Source: Muricoccus roseus (GTDB taxonomy: Bacteria > Pseudomonadota > Alphaproteobacteria > Acetobacterales > Acetobacteraceae). Taken from it: DNA of 64,000 nucleotides. The first letter of the stretch is position 1. Every line of letters starts with the position of its first letter. The position numbers were made by a program, and so were the translations under genes. Below the pieces are notes generated by a model. The model searched no databases. It had not been told where the DNA came from and saw nothing but the letters and a program-made list of their open reading frames with translations. Location of the stretch: NCBI RefSeq assembly GCF_900141905.1, contig NZ_FQZF01000008.1:1-64000 (forward strand). The letters run 5' to 3'. Positions 56,042 through 64,000 of this stretch are shown here, piece after piece.

Positions 56042-57555
56042 TGAACACCCCCCAGGACCCCATGGGCAGCGTCGACCTCCTGGTCATCGGGGGCGGCGTG
56101 AACGGATGCGGCATCGCGCGCGACGCGGCCGGCCGCGGCCTTTCGGTGATGCTGGTGGAGAAGGGCGACATCGCCGAGGCGACCTCCTCCTCCTCCTCCA
56201 AGCTCATCCATGGCGGCATCCGCTATCTCGAGACCTATGAGTTCCGGCTGGTACGCGAGGCCCTGGCGGAGCGCGAGGTGCTGCTGGGCATCGCGCCGCA
56301 CATCGTCTGGCCCATGCGCTTCGTACTGCCCCATCGGCCGGAGATGCGGCCGCGTTGGATGATCCGCGCGGGCCTCTTCCTCTACGACCATCTCGCGCGC
56401 CGCGTGTCCCTCCCGGGCAGCGAGGCGCTGGAGCTGGACCGCCTTCCGCAGGGCGAGCCGCTGCGCCAGCCGCAATTCTCCCGCGGCTTCGCCTATTCCG
56501 ACTGCTGGGTGGAGGACAGCCGCCTCGTCCTGCTGAATGCGCGGGATGCGGCGGATCGTGGCGCCACCATCCTGCCGCGCACGAGCTTCGAAACGGCGCA
56601 GCGCGGCCCCGATGGATGGAGCGTCACGCTGCGCCACGCGGACGGCACGCCCCGCACGGTGCGGGCCCGCGCCATAGCCAACGCCGCCGGGCCCTGGGTG
56701 ACGGTGGCGCAGGGTGCCACCGGCACGGCGCTGAAGGGCCGGGTGCGGCTGGTGCGCGGCAGCCATATCGTGGTGCCCGCCCTCTACCAGGGCAGCCAGG
56801 CCTATATTCTGCAGAATGACGACCGCCGCGTGGTCTTCGTCATTCCCTATGAGGAGCGCTTCTCCCTCATCGGCACCACCGACGTGCCGCATGACCCCGC
56901 CATGGGCACGCCCCACTGCACGCCGGAGGAGGCCGCCTATCTCTGCGAGGCCGTCTCCCGCCAGTTCCGCAACCCCGTCACGCCCGACCAGATCACCTGG
57001 ACCTATTCCGGCGTGCGCCCGCTGCATGACGACGGCTCGGACAACCCCTCCGCCGTCACGCGCGACTACACCCTCTCCATGGATACCGAGGGCGCGCCGC
57101 TGCTAACGGTGCTGGGCGGCAAGATCACCACCTATCGTCGCCTGGCGGAGGATGCGACAGGCCAGATCACCCGCGCGCTCGGCCGCCCCGGCACGCCCTG
57201 GACCGGCAAGGCGGCACTCCCCGGCGGCGACCTCGGCGGCCTCTCCCGCGCCGCCTTCACCGAGAGCATGGCCCGCGCCCATCCCTGGCTGGACCGCCCG
57301 CTGCTGGACCGCCTGATCCGCACCCATGGCAGCCTGCTCGAGCGCGTGATCGACGGCGCCACCTCCATCGAGGCGATGGGCGGCGATCTCGGCGGCGGCA
57401 TCACGGCGCGGGAGTTGGAATGGATGCGGGCCCAGGAATGGGTGGCAGCACCGGACGACGTGCTGTGGCGCCGGACCAAGCGCGGGCTGCACATGACCCC
57501 GGCCGAGCGCGAGGCCTTCGCCGAGCGCTTCGGCGGCTTGGCGGCGGTGGCCTAG
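56041..57555 (+). CDS. glpD: FAD-dependent glycerol-3-phosphate dehydrogenase
   Basis: A 504-residue GlpD, which oxidises sn-glycerol-3-phosphate to dihydroxyacetone phosphate and passes electrons to quinone at the inner membrane. The FAD motif is DLLVIGGGVNGCGIARDAAGRG at residues 12-33; TSSSSSKLIHGGIRYLE, RGSHIVVP, GTTDVPHDPA, TYSGVRPLHDD and GGKITTYRRLAEDA follow in family order. It closes the DeoR-HAD-PhnDCEE operon and overlaps the second permease, which points to a glycerol-phosphate-like cargo. Confidence 0.93.
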   Translation: MNTPQDPMGSVDLLVIGGGVNGCGIARDAAGRGLSVMLVEKGDIAEATSSSSSKLIHGGIRYLETYEFRLVREALAEREVLLGIAPHIVWPMRFVLPHRPEMRPRWMIRAGLFLYDHLARRVSLPGSEALELDRLPQGEPLRQPQFSRGFAYSDCWVEDSRLVLLNARDAADRGATILPRTSFETAQRGPDGWSVTLRHADGTPRTVRARAIANAAGPWVTVAQGATGTALKGRVRLVRGSHIVVPALYQGSQAYILQNDDRRVVFVIPYEERFSLIGTTDVPHDPAMGTPHCTPEEAAYLCEAVSRQFRNPVTPDQITWTYSGVRPLHDDGSDNPSAVTRDYTLSMDTEGAPLLTVLGGKITTYRRLAEDATGQITRALGRPGTPWTGKAALPGGDLGGLSRAAFTESMARAHPWLDRPLLDRLIRTHGSLLERVIDGATSIEAMGGDLGGGITARELEWMRAQEWVAAPDDVLWRRTKRGLHMTPAEREAFAERFGGLAAVA

Positions 57556-57587
57556 CCAGGCGGCGCGGAGGCGCGCATCACCGGCCC

Positions 57588-58034
57588 ATGCGCCGACGCC
57601 TCCTCCCCGCCCTGCTCCTGGCCGCCCTGCCCGCCCTGGCGCAAGCCACGCCGGAAGCCCTCGCCCTGGCGCGGGACTATGTGGCGCGGCACCGCGGCAC
57701 CCTCCCCGACCTGCGCGGCCTCGTCCTCGGCGCCGCCGGGGATGGCAGCGGCACGGAAGCCGCGGAACTCCGAGCCACCATCGACGCCGAGCTGACGACC
57801 GCCGAGCCCGCCTATCGGGAGGCCCTGGCCGCCGCCCTCGCCGAAGGACTCAGCCCGGAGGCCCTTCGGGGCGCCCTGGCCGACGGCTCCATCCGCGCCG
57901 CCATCCAGGCCAGCCCGAACGCAGCGCGCCTCATCGGCACGCTGAACCGCCTGACTTTCGAAGCCGTGACCGGCATGGCCGAGCGCGCCCTGCAGCGCGG
58001 CTGCAAGCCCGGGGAAGCCTGCGACCGGCGCTGA
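57588..58034 (+). CDS. Exported hypothetical protein
   Basis: 148 residues. A Sec signal (LLPALLLAALPALAQA) is followed by a mature helical domain rich in Ala/Leu/Glu (REALAAALAEGLSPEALRGALADG) and a C-terminal pair of cysteines (RGCKPGEACDRR). No family is recognised with confidence; it has a loose look of DUF2059-type helical proteins. It follows glpD by 32 bases but may be transcribed on its own. Confidence 0.65.
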   Translation: MRRRLLPALLLAALPALAQATPEALALARDYVARHRGTLPDLRGLVLGAAGDGSGTEAAELRATIDAELTTAEPAYREALAAALAEGLSPEALRGALADGSIRAAIQASPNAARLIGTLNRLTFEAVTGMAERALQRGCKPGEACDRR

Positions 58035-58118
58035 CATTCCCGGCCCGGAGCAGCGGCCTTCATCGAGCTGTCACGAAGCCATCCCGCGCCTGTCACGCGG
58101 GTCACGCATAAACTTCGC

Positions 58119-58511
58119 ATGACCATCATCAGCTGGCCCTATCCCGCCGCCGCCGAGACCGTCGCGGACGGTGTCCTGACCCAGTCGCGCCCGCCTTCCG
58201 CGGTGATCGCCCTACTGGTCCGCAAGGGCGGAACGCCCGGTATGGCCGCCATGCTCGAAGCCATCACGCGGTCCCAGGCTGTCGCGAGCATCTGGATGCC
58301 GGCCAGCCCCGTGGCCGTGCAGGTGCTCGCCGCCGACGAGGCAGCCATCCCCGTGGTGGAGCAAGCCGCCGAAGACTACCCCTTCCCCCTGCAGATCCAG
58401 ATCGGCCCGGTGGATGAGCGCCGTGCCAAGCGGCAAGCCACGAACTGGGCGGCCTGCCTCGGGGCGCCGGAGGCTTCGGTGCTGGTGCTGGACGTGCTGG
58501 CCGAGGGCTGA
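58119..58511 (+). CDS. Small hypothetical protein
   Basis: 130 residues with alternating hydrophobic stretches (AVIALLVRKGG, VAVQVLAADEAAIPVVEQAA) suggesting a small alpha/beta fold with no signal. No family is recognised. There is no strong ribosome site. TGTCACG occurs twice just upstream (58068-58074 and 58091-58097) near CATAAAC, perhaps part of its promoter. Codon use is like the neighbours, so it is probably real, but support is weak. Confidence 0.5.
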   Translation: MTIISWPYPAAAETVADGVLTQSRPPSAVIALLVRKGGTPGMAAMLEAITRSQAVASIWMPASPVAVQVLAADEAAIPVVEQAAEDYPFPLQIQIGPVDERRAKRQATNWAACLGAPEASVLVLDVLAEG

Positions 58512-58523
58512 TCCAGTCCCTTT

Positions 58524-58788
58524 CTGATGGGGCGTTCTGTCCCGGGGAGAGGGAGAAGGAATTCTGCCTCCCCCGGCCCCGTCGAAGGCAGTGCCTTCGA
58601 CCCATCATCTTTTTCTAGAAGTTTGGAATCATGGGGCTGACGGTGCGCCTCGGATCCACGACCCGAGGCGACTGCAAACGCAGGGTCAGTCCCCTTCAAT
58701 CAGGACCCCCACCGATCCGGGGCATCCACGGCAGTCAGACGGGGTTCCAAGGGCCTCAGGCCCTTGGCGGGTTGAGGGCGGAGCCCTC
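58524..58788 (-). repeat. Convergent-gap hairpin repeat, copy E
   Basis: Inverted, like copy C. Minus-strand order: GAGGGCTCCGCCCTC (58774-58788), the CCAAGGGCC stem (here with CTGAG read as CTCAG on plus), a GCCTCGG/CCGAGGC stem near 58650, CCAAACTTCTAGAAAAAGATG, the GTCGAAGGCA hairpin (58581-58601) and a less perfect CCGGGG stem. It fills the gap between the small hypothetical gene and ksgA, with 12 and 16 bases to the two stops. Confidence 0.86.
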
Positions 58789-58804
58789 AAAGCACCCTGC
58801 CCCC

Positions 58805-59650
58805 CTACCGAGCGAGCAGCGCGCGGGCCAGCGCCTCGAACTCCGCGACCGCCAGCGTCTCCGCCCGCCGGGTGGGCTCGATCCCGGCGGCGGCCAGCAG
58901 CGCCTCCGCCTCGCCCAGGGACTTCAGCGAGCCCCGCAGCATCTTTCGGCGCTGCCCGAAGGCCGCGGCCGTCACCCGCTCCATCGCGCGGGCCAGTTCC
59001 GGCTCGGGCTGCTCCGCATGGGGCACAAGATGCACCACGGCGGACCACACCTTCGGCGGCGGGCTGAAGGCGCCGGGCGGCAGGCGCAGCACGAGATGCG
59101 CGTCGCAGCGCCACTGGGCGGCCACCGCCAGGCGGCCGTAGCCCTCGGTGTCCGGGGCGGCGACGATCCGCTCGGCCACCTCCTGCTGGAACATCAGCGT
59201 CAGGCTCTCGAACTCGCCCGCCCGGGCGAGCCAGCCGATCAGCAGCGGCGAGCCGACATTGTAGGGAAGATTCGCCACGATTCGCCGCGGTGCCGGCATC
59301 AGCGCCACCGGGTCCACCTTCAGCGCATCCGCCTCGATCACCGTCAGCCGGCCCGGATAGGCCGCCTCCAGCTCCGCCAGGGCGGCGACGGCGCGCGCAT
59401 CCAGCTCCACCGCATGCACATGGTCCGCGCCGTTCGCGAGCAGCGCGCGGGTCAGACCACCGGGGCCAGGGCCGACCTCCAGCACCTGGCGGCCAGCCAG
59501 CTCCCCCGCCAGCCGTGCGATCCGGCCGCACAGTGCTTCGTCGAGCAGGAAGTGCTGGCCCAGCGCCTTGCGCGCGGCCAGCCCATGCCGGTGTACCGTC
59601 TCGGAAAGGGTGGGAAGCGGGGTCAGGGGCGGCTGCATGCGCGCTTCCAT
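58805..59650 (-). CDS. rsmA: 16S rRNA dimethyladenosine transferase KsgA/RsmA
   Basis: 281 residues, the usual length. KsgA dimethylates two adjacent adenosines near the 3' end of 16S rRNA during ribosome maturation. It has [18 protein letters not shown], the SAM motif [16 protein letters not shown], the acidic ribose-binding [17 protein letters not shown] and the catalytic [11 protein letters not shown] box. An ATG at 59638 is also possible. It follows surA directly; the pdxA that often lies between them is absent. Confidence 0.95.
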   Translation of the reverse strand: MEARMQPPLTPLPTLSETVHRHGLAARKALGQHFLLDEALCGRIARLAGELAGRQVLEVGPGPGGLTRALLANGADHVHAVELDARAVAALAELEAAYPGRLTVIEADALKVDPVALMPAPRRIVANLPYNVGSPLLIGWLARAGEFESLTLMFQQEVAERIVAAPDTEGYGRLAVAAQWRCDAHLVLRLPPGAFSPPPKVWSAVVHLVPHAEQPEPELARAMERVTAAAFGQRRKMLRGSLKSLGEAEALLAAAGIEPTRRAETLAVAEFEALARALLAR

Positions 59651-59682
59651 GCCCTGGCGCTCCGCCGGCCTGTCTCGCCGGC

Positions 59683-61023
59683 CTAGTTGCGCATCTCGAT
59701 CGTGGCGCGGCGGCGCAGGTCGCGGATCTGCTGGCGGGAGAGGTTTTCCGCCCGGTCGCGCACCAGCTGCGCCTTCGCCATCTCCGGAGTGAAGCTCGCC
59801 AGGTTCCGCGTCTCCCGCGTGCAGACCGCGATCACCAGAATGCCGTCCGGCGTGACGATGGGCTGGCTGGCCCGGCCGGGGGCCAGGCCGGAGACGAGCT
59901 GGCGCAGCGGGGGCGGGTTCAGCGTCTCCAGCCGAACCTCACCGCCCGGATCGGCGGGGCGGGCCGCGCCAGCGGCTCGGTTCGCGGCCTCCACCGCGTC
60001 GCAGCCGCCGCGGATGGCCTGGGCCTTGGTCAGCTGGTTACGCTGTTGCTCCGTCGGGTTCTGCGGGTCCAGCGGGGAGGAGAAGGGCAGGAAGGCCTGG
60101 CGGATGGTGATCATGGTCGCGTTCTCGCGGCCGGTCTCGCGCTTCTGGCGCAGGGACACGATCTGGTAGCCGCCGGGGACTTCCACGGCGTTGGAGATCG
60201 CCCCGGGCGGCATGCGCTGCACCACCGAGGCGACCTCCGGGTCCAGCTGCTCCGCGCTGACCCAGCCAAGGTCGCCGCCCTGCAGCGCCGTCTGGCTCTG
60301 GCTGAACTGGGTGGCCGCGACCGGGAAGGGCAGGCCCTGACGGAGCCGCGCGATCACGTCGTCCACGAAGCGCTTCGTCTCCCCGGCGGAGGAGGGGTCC
60401 TCCACGGGCACGAAGATCTCGGACACCAGGTACTCCGGCTGGCCCACCCGGGCGGCATGGGCGGCCACGGCCTCGCGGATCGCATCCTCCGAGGGCTCGG
60501 CCTGCGGGCCCAGCATGCCACGGATCAGCCGCGACCAGCCGATCTGCGAGCGGATCTGGTCGTAAAGCACCCGGGGCTCGATCCCGGCGGTGCGGAGCTG
60601 GGCGCGCAGCCCGCCCTGGGGCAGGCCATTGCGGCGCTCGATATCGCCGATGGCCTGGGCCACCTCATCATCGCCAACCGGGATGCGGCGGCGCTGGATG
60701 TCCTGGAGCCGCAGCCGCTCCTCGATCAGCTGGCGCAGGATCTGCGGACGGATCCGGGTCAGCAGGTCGCCCTGGGGGGCGAGCCCGACATTCAGGGCGA
60801 AGAGGCGCGCGCGGGATTGGACCTCCGCTTCGGTCACCACGTCGCCGTTCACCACCGCCACGATCCGGTTGAGCGAGGCGGCCGGGGGCTGGGCCTGCCG
60901 CGACTGCGCCTGGCGCCCCGTCGGCTGCGCCCAGCCATCGGCCGGCTGCATCAGGAGAGGCAGTCCGAGGGACAGGCCGAGAAGGGCGGGCAGCGCCGGG
61001 CGGAGGCGGGGAAAGCGTCGCAT
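59683..61023 (-). CDS. surA: Periplasmic chaperone and peptidyl-prolyl isomerase SurA
   Basis: 446 residues with a Sec signal ([25 protein letters not shown]). A SurA N-terminal chaperone domain ([23 protein letters not shown], then [17 protein letters not shown]) precedes one parvulin domain ([44 protein letters not shown]). It helps fold outer-membrane proteins such as the LptD encoded immediately upstream. It has one clear isomerase domain where E. coli has two. Confidence 0.93.
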   Translation of the reverse strand: MRRFPRLRPALPALLGLSLGLPLLMQPADGWAQPTGRQAQSRQAQPPAASLNRIVAVVNGDVVTEAEVQSRARLFALNVGLAPQGDLLTRIRPQILRQLIEERLRLQDIQRRRIPVGDDEVAQAIGDIERRNGLPQGGLRAQLRTAGIEPRVLYDQIRSQIGWSRLIRGMLGPQAEPSEDAIREAVAAHAARVGQPEYLVSEIFVPVEDPSSAGETKRFVDDVIARLRQGLPFPVAATQFSQSQTALQGGDLGWVSAEQLDPEVASVVQRMPPGAISNAVEVPGGYQIVSLRQKRETGRENATMITIRQAFLPFSSPLDPQNPTEQQRNQLTKAQAIRGGCDAVEAANRAAGAARPADPGGEVRLETLNPPPLRQLVSGLAPGRASQPIVTPDGILVIAVCTRETRNLASFTPEMAKAQLVRDRAENLSRQQIRDLRRRATIEMRN

Positions 61024-61115
61024 GGCGGGTTCCTAGACCATGCGCGCCCGGGATTGAAGCGATCCCGTGGATGGCCGTTGTCGCGTTTCGTTTCAACCTG
61101 GGCGGGAGAGGCGCC

Positions 61116-63497
61116 CTAGAGGGCGCGCAGCGAGAAGTCTCCCACGGTCTTCAGCGCGATGCGGAAGACGACCGTCGTGCCGCCGGGATAGGTGCGCCCT
61201 GTGCTCGGGTTCTCGGCCAGGGAGCGGAAGAAGCGCCCCTCGAAGACGACGCATTCATCCTCATAGGCGGCGGTCACGCCCGCCGCCACGCCGCGCTGGT
61301 CCTCGATGTCGTAGCGCCCGAAGACGCCGGCGCGCCAATAGGTGCCGATCCGGGTGTTGATGCCGCCATAGACCTCGCGCGTGTAGCGGACGGGCGTCCG
61401 CAGCGTGGAGGGGATCTGGTAGAGGTAGCCCAGGTTGAAGCGGGTGCCGGGCAGCCCGACCGGGTCCAGCCCGAAGCCGGCCGAGGTGTCGACCATCCGC
61501 CGGTCGCCCGTCTCGCCGTCCAGCCGGGTGCGCGCCGTTACGTCGAACCACGAGGTGGGCGCGACGGTCACCCGCCCCACCCAGTCCGATGCCCGCTTCT
61601 CCAGCCCCGAGCGCTCCTGGAACACCGCCTCGTCCGAGGCCCGGAAGGACCGCCCGGCCAGCGCCTCCACCGAGCCGCCATTGGGGAAGTACCAGGCCCC
61701 GCGCAGCGCCGCGTCCACCCGCGTGCCGCCCTCCTGCCGGTCCCGCCCGTTGAAGCGGTTCAGCTCGAAGAGATTCGCGTCGGTGAACTCGAAGTCGAGG
61801 CTGTCCTCGTTCGGGATGTCCGTCTGGCGGCCGGTGTTCGGGCCGGTCACGAGCTGGATCCGCGGCTCGATGAGCTGCGTGCCGAGGCGGCCGGCCGAGC
61901 GCACCAGGGGAAGCCGCCAGTCCAGCGCCACGCGAATGTTGCCGGTGGCCGTGGTGGTCGTGCTTTCCTCGCTGAAGTTCGGCGCCAGGTTCAGGTTGGT
62001 GGCGTTGTAGCCCAGCCCGTCCGCCTGCATGCGGAAGGTCCATTGCCCGCCCATGCTGTCGAAGCGCGGCAGCTCATAGCGAAGCCGGGTGCCGAGGCGG
62101 CGGGTCTGGGTGCCTTCGCTGCGGTAGATCTGGAAGGCGGTGGCATCGGCCGTCAGCGTGCCGCCCAGCGAGTCCCGGCCCAGCACCGTCTCGTAATACA
62201 TGTCGGGAAGGACGAAGGGGATGCGGCTGGTTTCGTCCTGCTCCCGCAGGCCCTGGAAGGCCAGGGCGCGGATGCGGGCATAGGAGTTGTAGCCCCAGAA
62301 GCCCTCGGCATAGGCCGTGCTGCTCAGCACCGCCGTGGCGGGCTGGCGGTAGGCGCGCAGATAGGTCTCGCTCGTCGCACGGTTGACGCTGAAGCCGGCC
62401 TGCCAGTTCTCGTCGATGACGAAGCTGCCGCGCGAGAAGATATGCCCGCCCCAGCCCTTCTCCTCGCTCGACTCCTTGCCGTTCATGTAGCCGAGCGAGC
62501 CCTGGGCGCTCAGCTGGCCGAAGTTGAAGCGCTGGCGGTAGTTGAAGAAGCCGCTGGGCGGCGCCTGGGTCGCCACCATCGGGGTGATGGTGACGTCGCT
62601 GGAATCATCGATCGCCCAGTAATAGGGAACCTCCGCGAAGGCCCCGAGATAGTTCGTCTGGCCGAAGGAGGGCGTGAGGAAGCCCGAGGAGCGCGGCGTG
62701 GACGGGTCGGGCATCGACAGGTAGGGCGTGTAGAAGGCCGGCACCCCCGCGAAGTCGACCGTGGCGTCGCGGAAGCGGATACGCCGCGCCTCCCCGTCCT
62801 GGGTCGCGAGCCGAGAGCGGAGCTGCCAGATCGGCGGCGCCAGAGGGTCGTCGGCGCAGAGGTCGCAGGCCGAATAGACCACGCGGGAGAGGTCCATGAT
62901 GACCGCCCCGCTTTCCGTCGTGCGACGGCGGGCGCCGTTGGCGGCTACCCGGCCGTTCTGGGCCAGCAGGCCACGCAGCCCCTGCACCACCGCATCCCGC
63001 ATGCCGCCCTGCAGGTCGACGCGGTCCGCGAAGAGAACCTGCCCGTCGGGCTCCAGAAGCTGGACGTTGCCCTCCGCGATCGCGATGCCGGTGTCGCGGT
63101 CATAGGTGAAGCGGTCGGCGCGCAGGATGCGCTCGCCCTGCCAGGCCTCCACCGCGCCACTCGCGGTCACGCGGTTCTCGTTCTGGTCGTACTCCACCTC
63201 CGTGGCCGTGAAGGTCACGGGGGCGTCGCGGTCGAAGCTCGCGGCGCCGCCACCGCCCAGCAGCGGGCTTCCGGGAGCCCTGGGGGCCGCCGGCTGCGTC
63301 GCCGGCGCGCCCATCGGGCCCATGCCGGCGCCCAGCTGGTCCGGGCGCAGGGTCAGCGGGGCGCCCTGTGCCAGGGCAGGCGCGGGCAGGCCCGCCGGCA
63401 GCGCCAGCATCGCCAGGAAGGCCGTGCCGGCCAGCAGCCGGTTGCGGCGGGAGGGAAGCATCGCCTCGGGGTGCTTCCGCCCGGTCACGTCCGTCAT
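61116..63497 (-). CDS. lptD: LPS-assembly outer-membrane protein LptD
   Basis: 793 residues. A signal (LLAGTAFLAMLALPAGLPAPALAQ, near residues 24-47) leads into an LptA-like beta-jellyroll (FTATEVEYDQNENRVTASGAVEAW) and a large C-terminal beta-barrel (LNPDNTG-like strands, ending in FRIALKTVGDFSLRAL). Cysteines in VYSACDLCADDP match the disulphide region of alphaproteobacterial LptD. It places LPS in the outer leaflet. The ATG at 63497 overlaps the lptG stop by four bases. Confidence 0.93.
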   Translation of the reverse strand: MTDVTGRKHPEAMLPSRRNRLLAGTAFLAMLALPAGLPAPALAQGAPLTLRPDQLGAGMGPMGAPATQPAAPRAPGSPLLGGGGAASFDRDAPVTFTATEVEYDQNENRVTASGAVEAWQGERILRADRFTYDRDTGIAIAEGNVQLLEPDGQVLFADRVDLQGGMRDAVVQGLRGLLAQNGRVAANGARRRTTESGAVIMDLSRVVYSACDLCADDPLAPPIWQLRSRLATQDGEARRIRFRDATVDFAGVPAFYTPYLSMPDPSTPRSSGFLTPSFGQTNYLGAFAEVPYYWAIDDSSDVTITPMVATQAPPSGFFNYRQRFNFGQLSAQGSLGYMNGKESSEEKGWGGHIFSRGSFVIDENWQAGFSVNRATSETYLRAYRQPATAVLSSTAYAEGFWGYNSYARIRALAFQGLREQDETSRIPFVLPDMYYETVLGRDSLGGTLTADATAFQIYRSEGTQTRRLGTRLRYELPRFDSMGGQWTFRMQADGLGYNATNLNLAPNFSEESTTTTATGNIRVALDWRLPLVRSAGRLGTQLIEPRIQLVTGPNTGRQTDIPNEDSLDFEFTDANLFELNRFNGRDRQEGGTRVDAALRGAWYFPNGGSVEALAGRSFRASDEAVFQERSGLEKRASDWVGRVTVAPTSWFDVTARTRLDGETGDRRMVDTSAGFGLDPVGLPGTRFNLGYLYQIPSTLRTPVRYTREVYGGINTRIGTYWRAGVFGRYDIEDQRGVAAGVTAAYEDECVVFEGRFFRSLAENPSTGRTYPGGTTVVFRIALKTVGDFSLRAL

Positions 63498-64000
63498 CCG
63501 TCCTCCAGGTGAAGCAGAAGGGCCACCGCACACATCAGGCCGGCCGCCGCGGGGGCCCAGGCGGCCAGCACCACGGGCAGGGTTCCGGTCTCGCCGAACT
63601 CGCCGGTCACGCGGTCCAGCAGGAACAGGGCGAAGCCGGCGGCCACGCCCGCCCCGAGCATCTGGGCGACGCCGCCCTTGCGGGCCTCGCGCATCGAGAA
63701 ACCGGCGGAGAGAAGGGCCATGGCGACGGCCAGCATGGGCAAGGCCAGCAGGGAATGGAACTGCAGCCGGTGCCGCACCGCGGAGAATCCCGAATCTTCG
63801 AGCACGGAGATGAAGTCGGGCAACACCCAGAAGGAAAGGGTGTCCGGGCTCGCGAAGCTGTCCTCGATCCGGTCCGGCGTCAGCTCCGTTGGCAGGCGCA
63901 GCTCATGCGCGGGGCTGGCCTGCCGGTCCGGGCCGAAGGAGATCGCGCTCTCCAGCACCCAGGCGCCACTCGCAAGGGTCGCCCGCGGCGCCTCCACCCG
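63494..64000 (-). CDS. lptG: LPS export permease LptG, C-terminal part (partial)
   Basis: The last 168 residues of an LptF/LptG permease; the rest is beyond the window. The stretch has the end of the periplasmic domain (SPAHELRLPTELTPDRIEDSF), then LSFWVLPDFISVLEDSGFSAVRHRLQFHSLLALP, the coupling region of LptG, and three membrane segments. LptG with LptF and LptB extracts LPS from the inner membrane. The lptG-lptD-surA-ksgA order is a common alphaproteobacterial arrangement. Confidence 0.92.
   Translation of the reverse strand, partial: RVEAPRATLASGAWVLESAISFGPDRQASPAHELRLPTELTPDRIEDSFASPDTLSFWVLPDFISVLEDSGFSAVRHRLQFHSLLALPMLAVAMALLSAGFSMREARKGGVAQMLGAGVAAGFALFLLDRVTGEFGETGTLPVVLAAWAPAAAGLMCAVALLLHLEDG

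Overview
The window is very GC-rich DNA from an alphaproteobacterium, most likely an Acetobacteraceae member close to Roseomonas. This is inferred from base composition, the strong GC3 bias that opens long antisense frames, and gene sets such as lptG-lptD-surA-ksgA and ileS-lspA-DUF3035-M16-M16. No rRNA or tRNA gene, CRISPR array, transposase, phage gene or replication origin was recognised.

Layout. 1-5416: the tail of a chemoreceptor, then catabolic genes (two SDRs, an enoyl-CoA hydratase, 4-hydroxybenzoate hydroxylase divergent from it, a 2-hydroxyacid dehydrogenase) and a small chimeric remnant. 5417-29801: a capsule locus. A plus-strand operon carries a glycosyltransferase, a 2486-residue type I polyketide synthase (KS-AT-DH-degenerate MT-ER-KR-ACP, no thioesterase), a translationally coupled alpha-oxoamine synthase, a formyltransferase and KpsS. 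Opposite lie an SDR and KpsC. A further plus-strand operon carries a lipoprotein and KpsM, KpsT, KpsE and KpsD, followed by two divergent glycosyltransferases. The PKS, oxoamine synthase and SDR match the RkpA/RkpG/RkpH (WcbR/WcbT) lipid module of rhizobial and Burkholderia capsules and resemble in logic the fungal sphinganine-analogue route. I infer that they build an amino-lipid used in capsule assembly, possibly N-formylated here. 29837-37114: DUF3297, ileS, lspA, a DUF3035 lipoprotein and two M16 peptidases. 37404-42359: an exported superoxide dismutase and a polyamine-type ABC transporter. 42479-49693: a 3-hydroxyisobutyryl-CoA hydrolase-like protein, a chalcone-isomerase-like protein, a nucleotidyltransferase, a DHA2 MFS exporter, a GSCFA/SGNH pair and a PEP-CTERM protein. 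49748-57555: a DeoR-HAD-PhnD-PhnC-PhnE-PhnE-GlpD operon with a second, divergent PhnD, apparently for uptake and oxidation of a glycerol phosphoester or phosphonate. 57588-64000: two small unknown proteins, then ksgA, surA, lptD and the end of lptG on the minus strand.

The most striking non-coding signal is a family of five intergenic elements of about 250 bp built from strong hairpins (near 17.9, 25.8, 37.2, 43.5 and 58.6 kb). Every copy lies between the 3' ends of a convergent gene pair. A sixth convergent gap (45087-45272) instead holds an unrelated element bounded by perfect 20-bp inverted repeats that contain the last base or bases of both flanking stop codons.

All family assignments come from reading motifs by eye; no database search was run.
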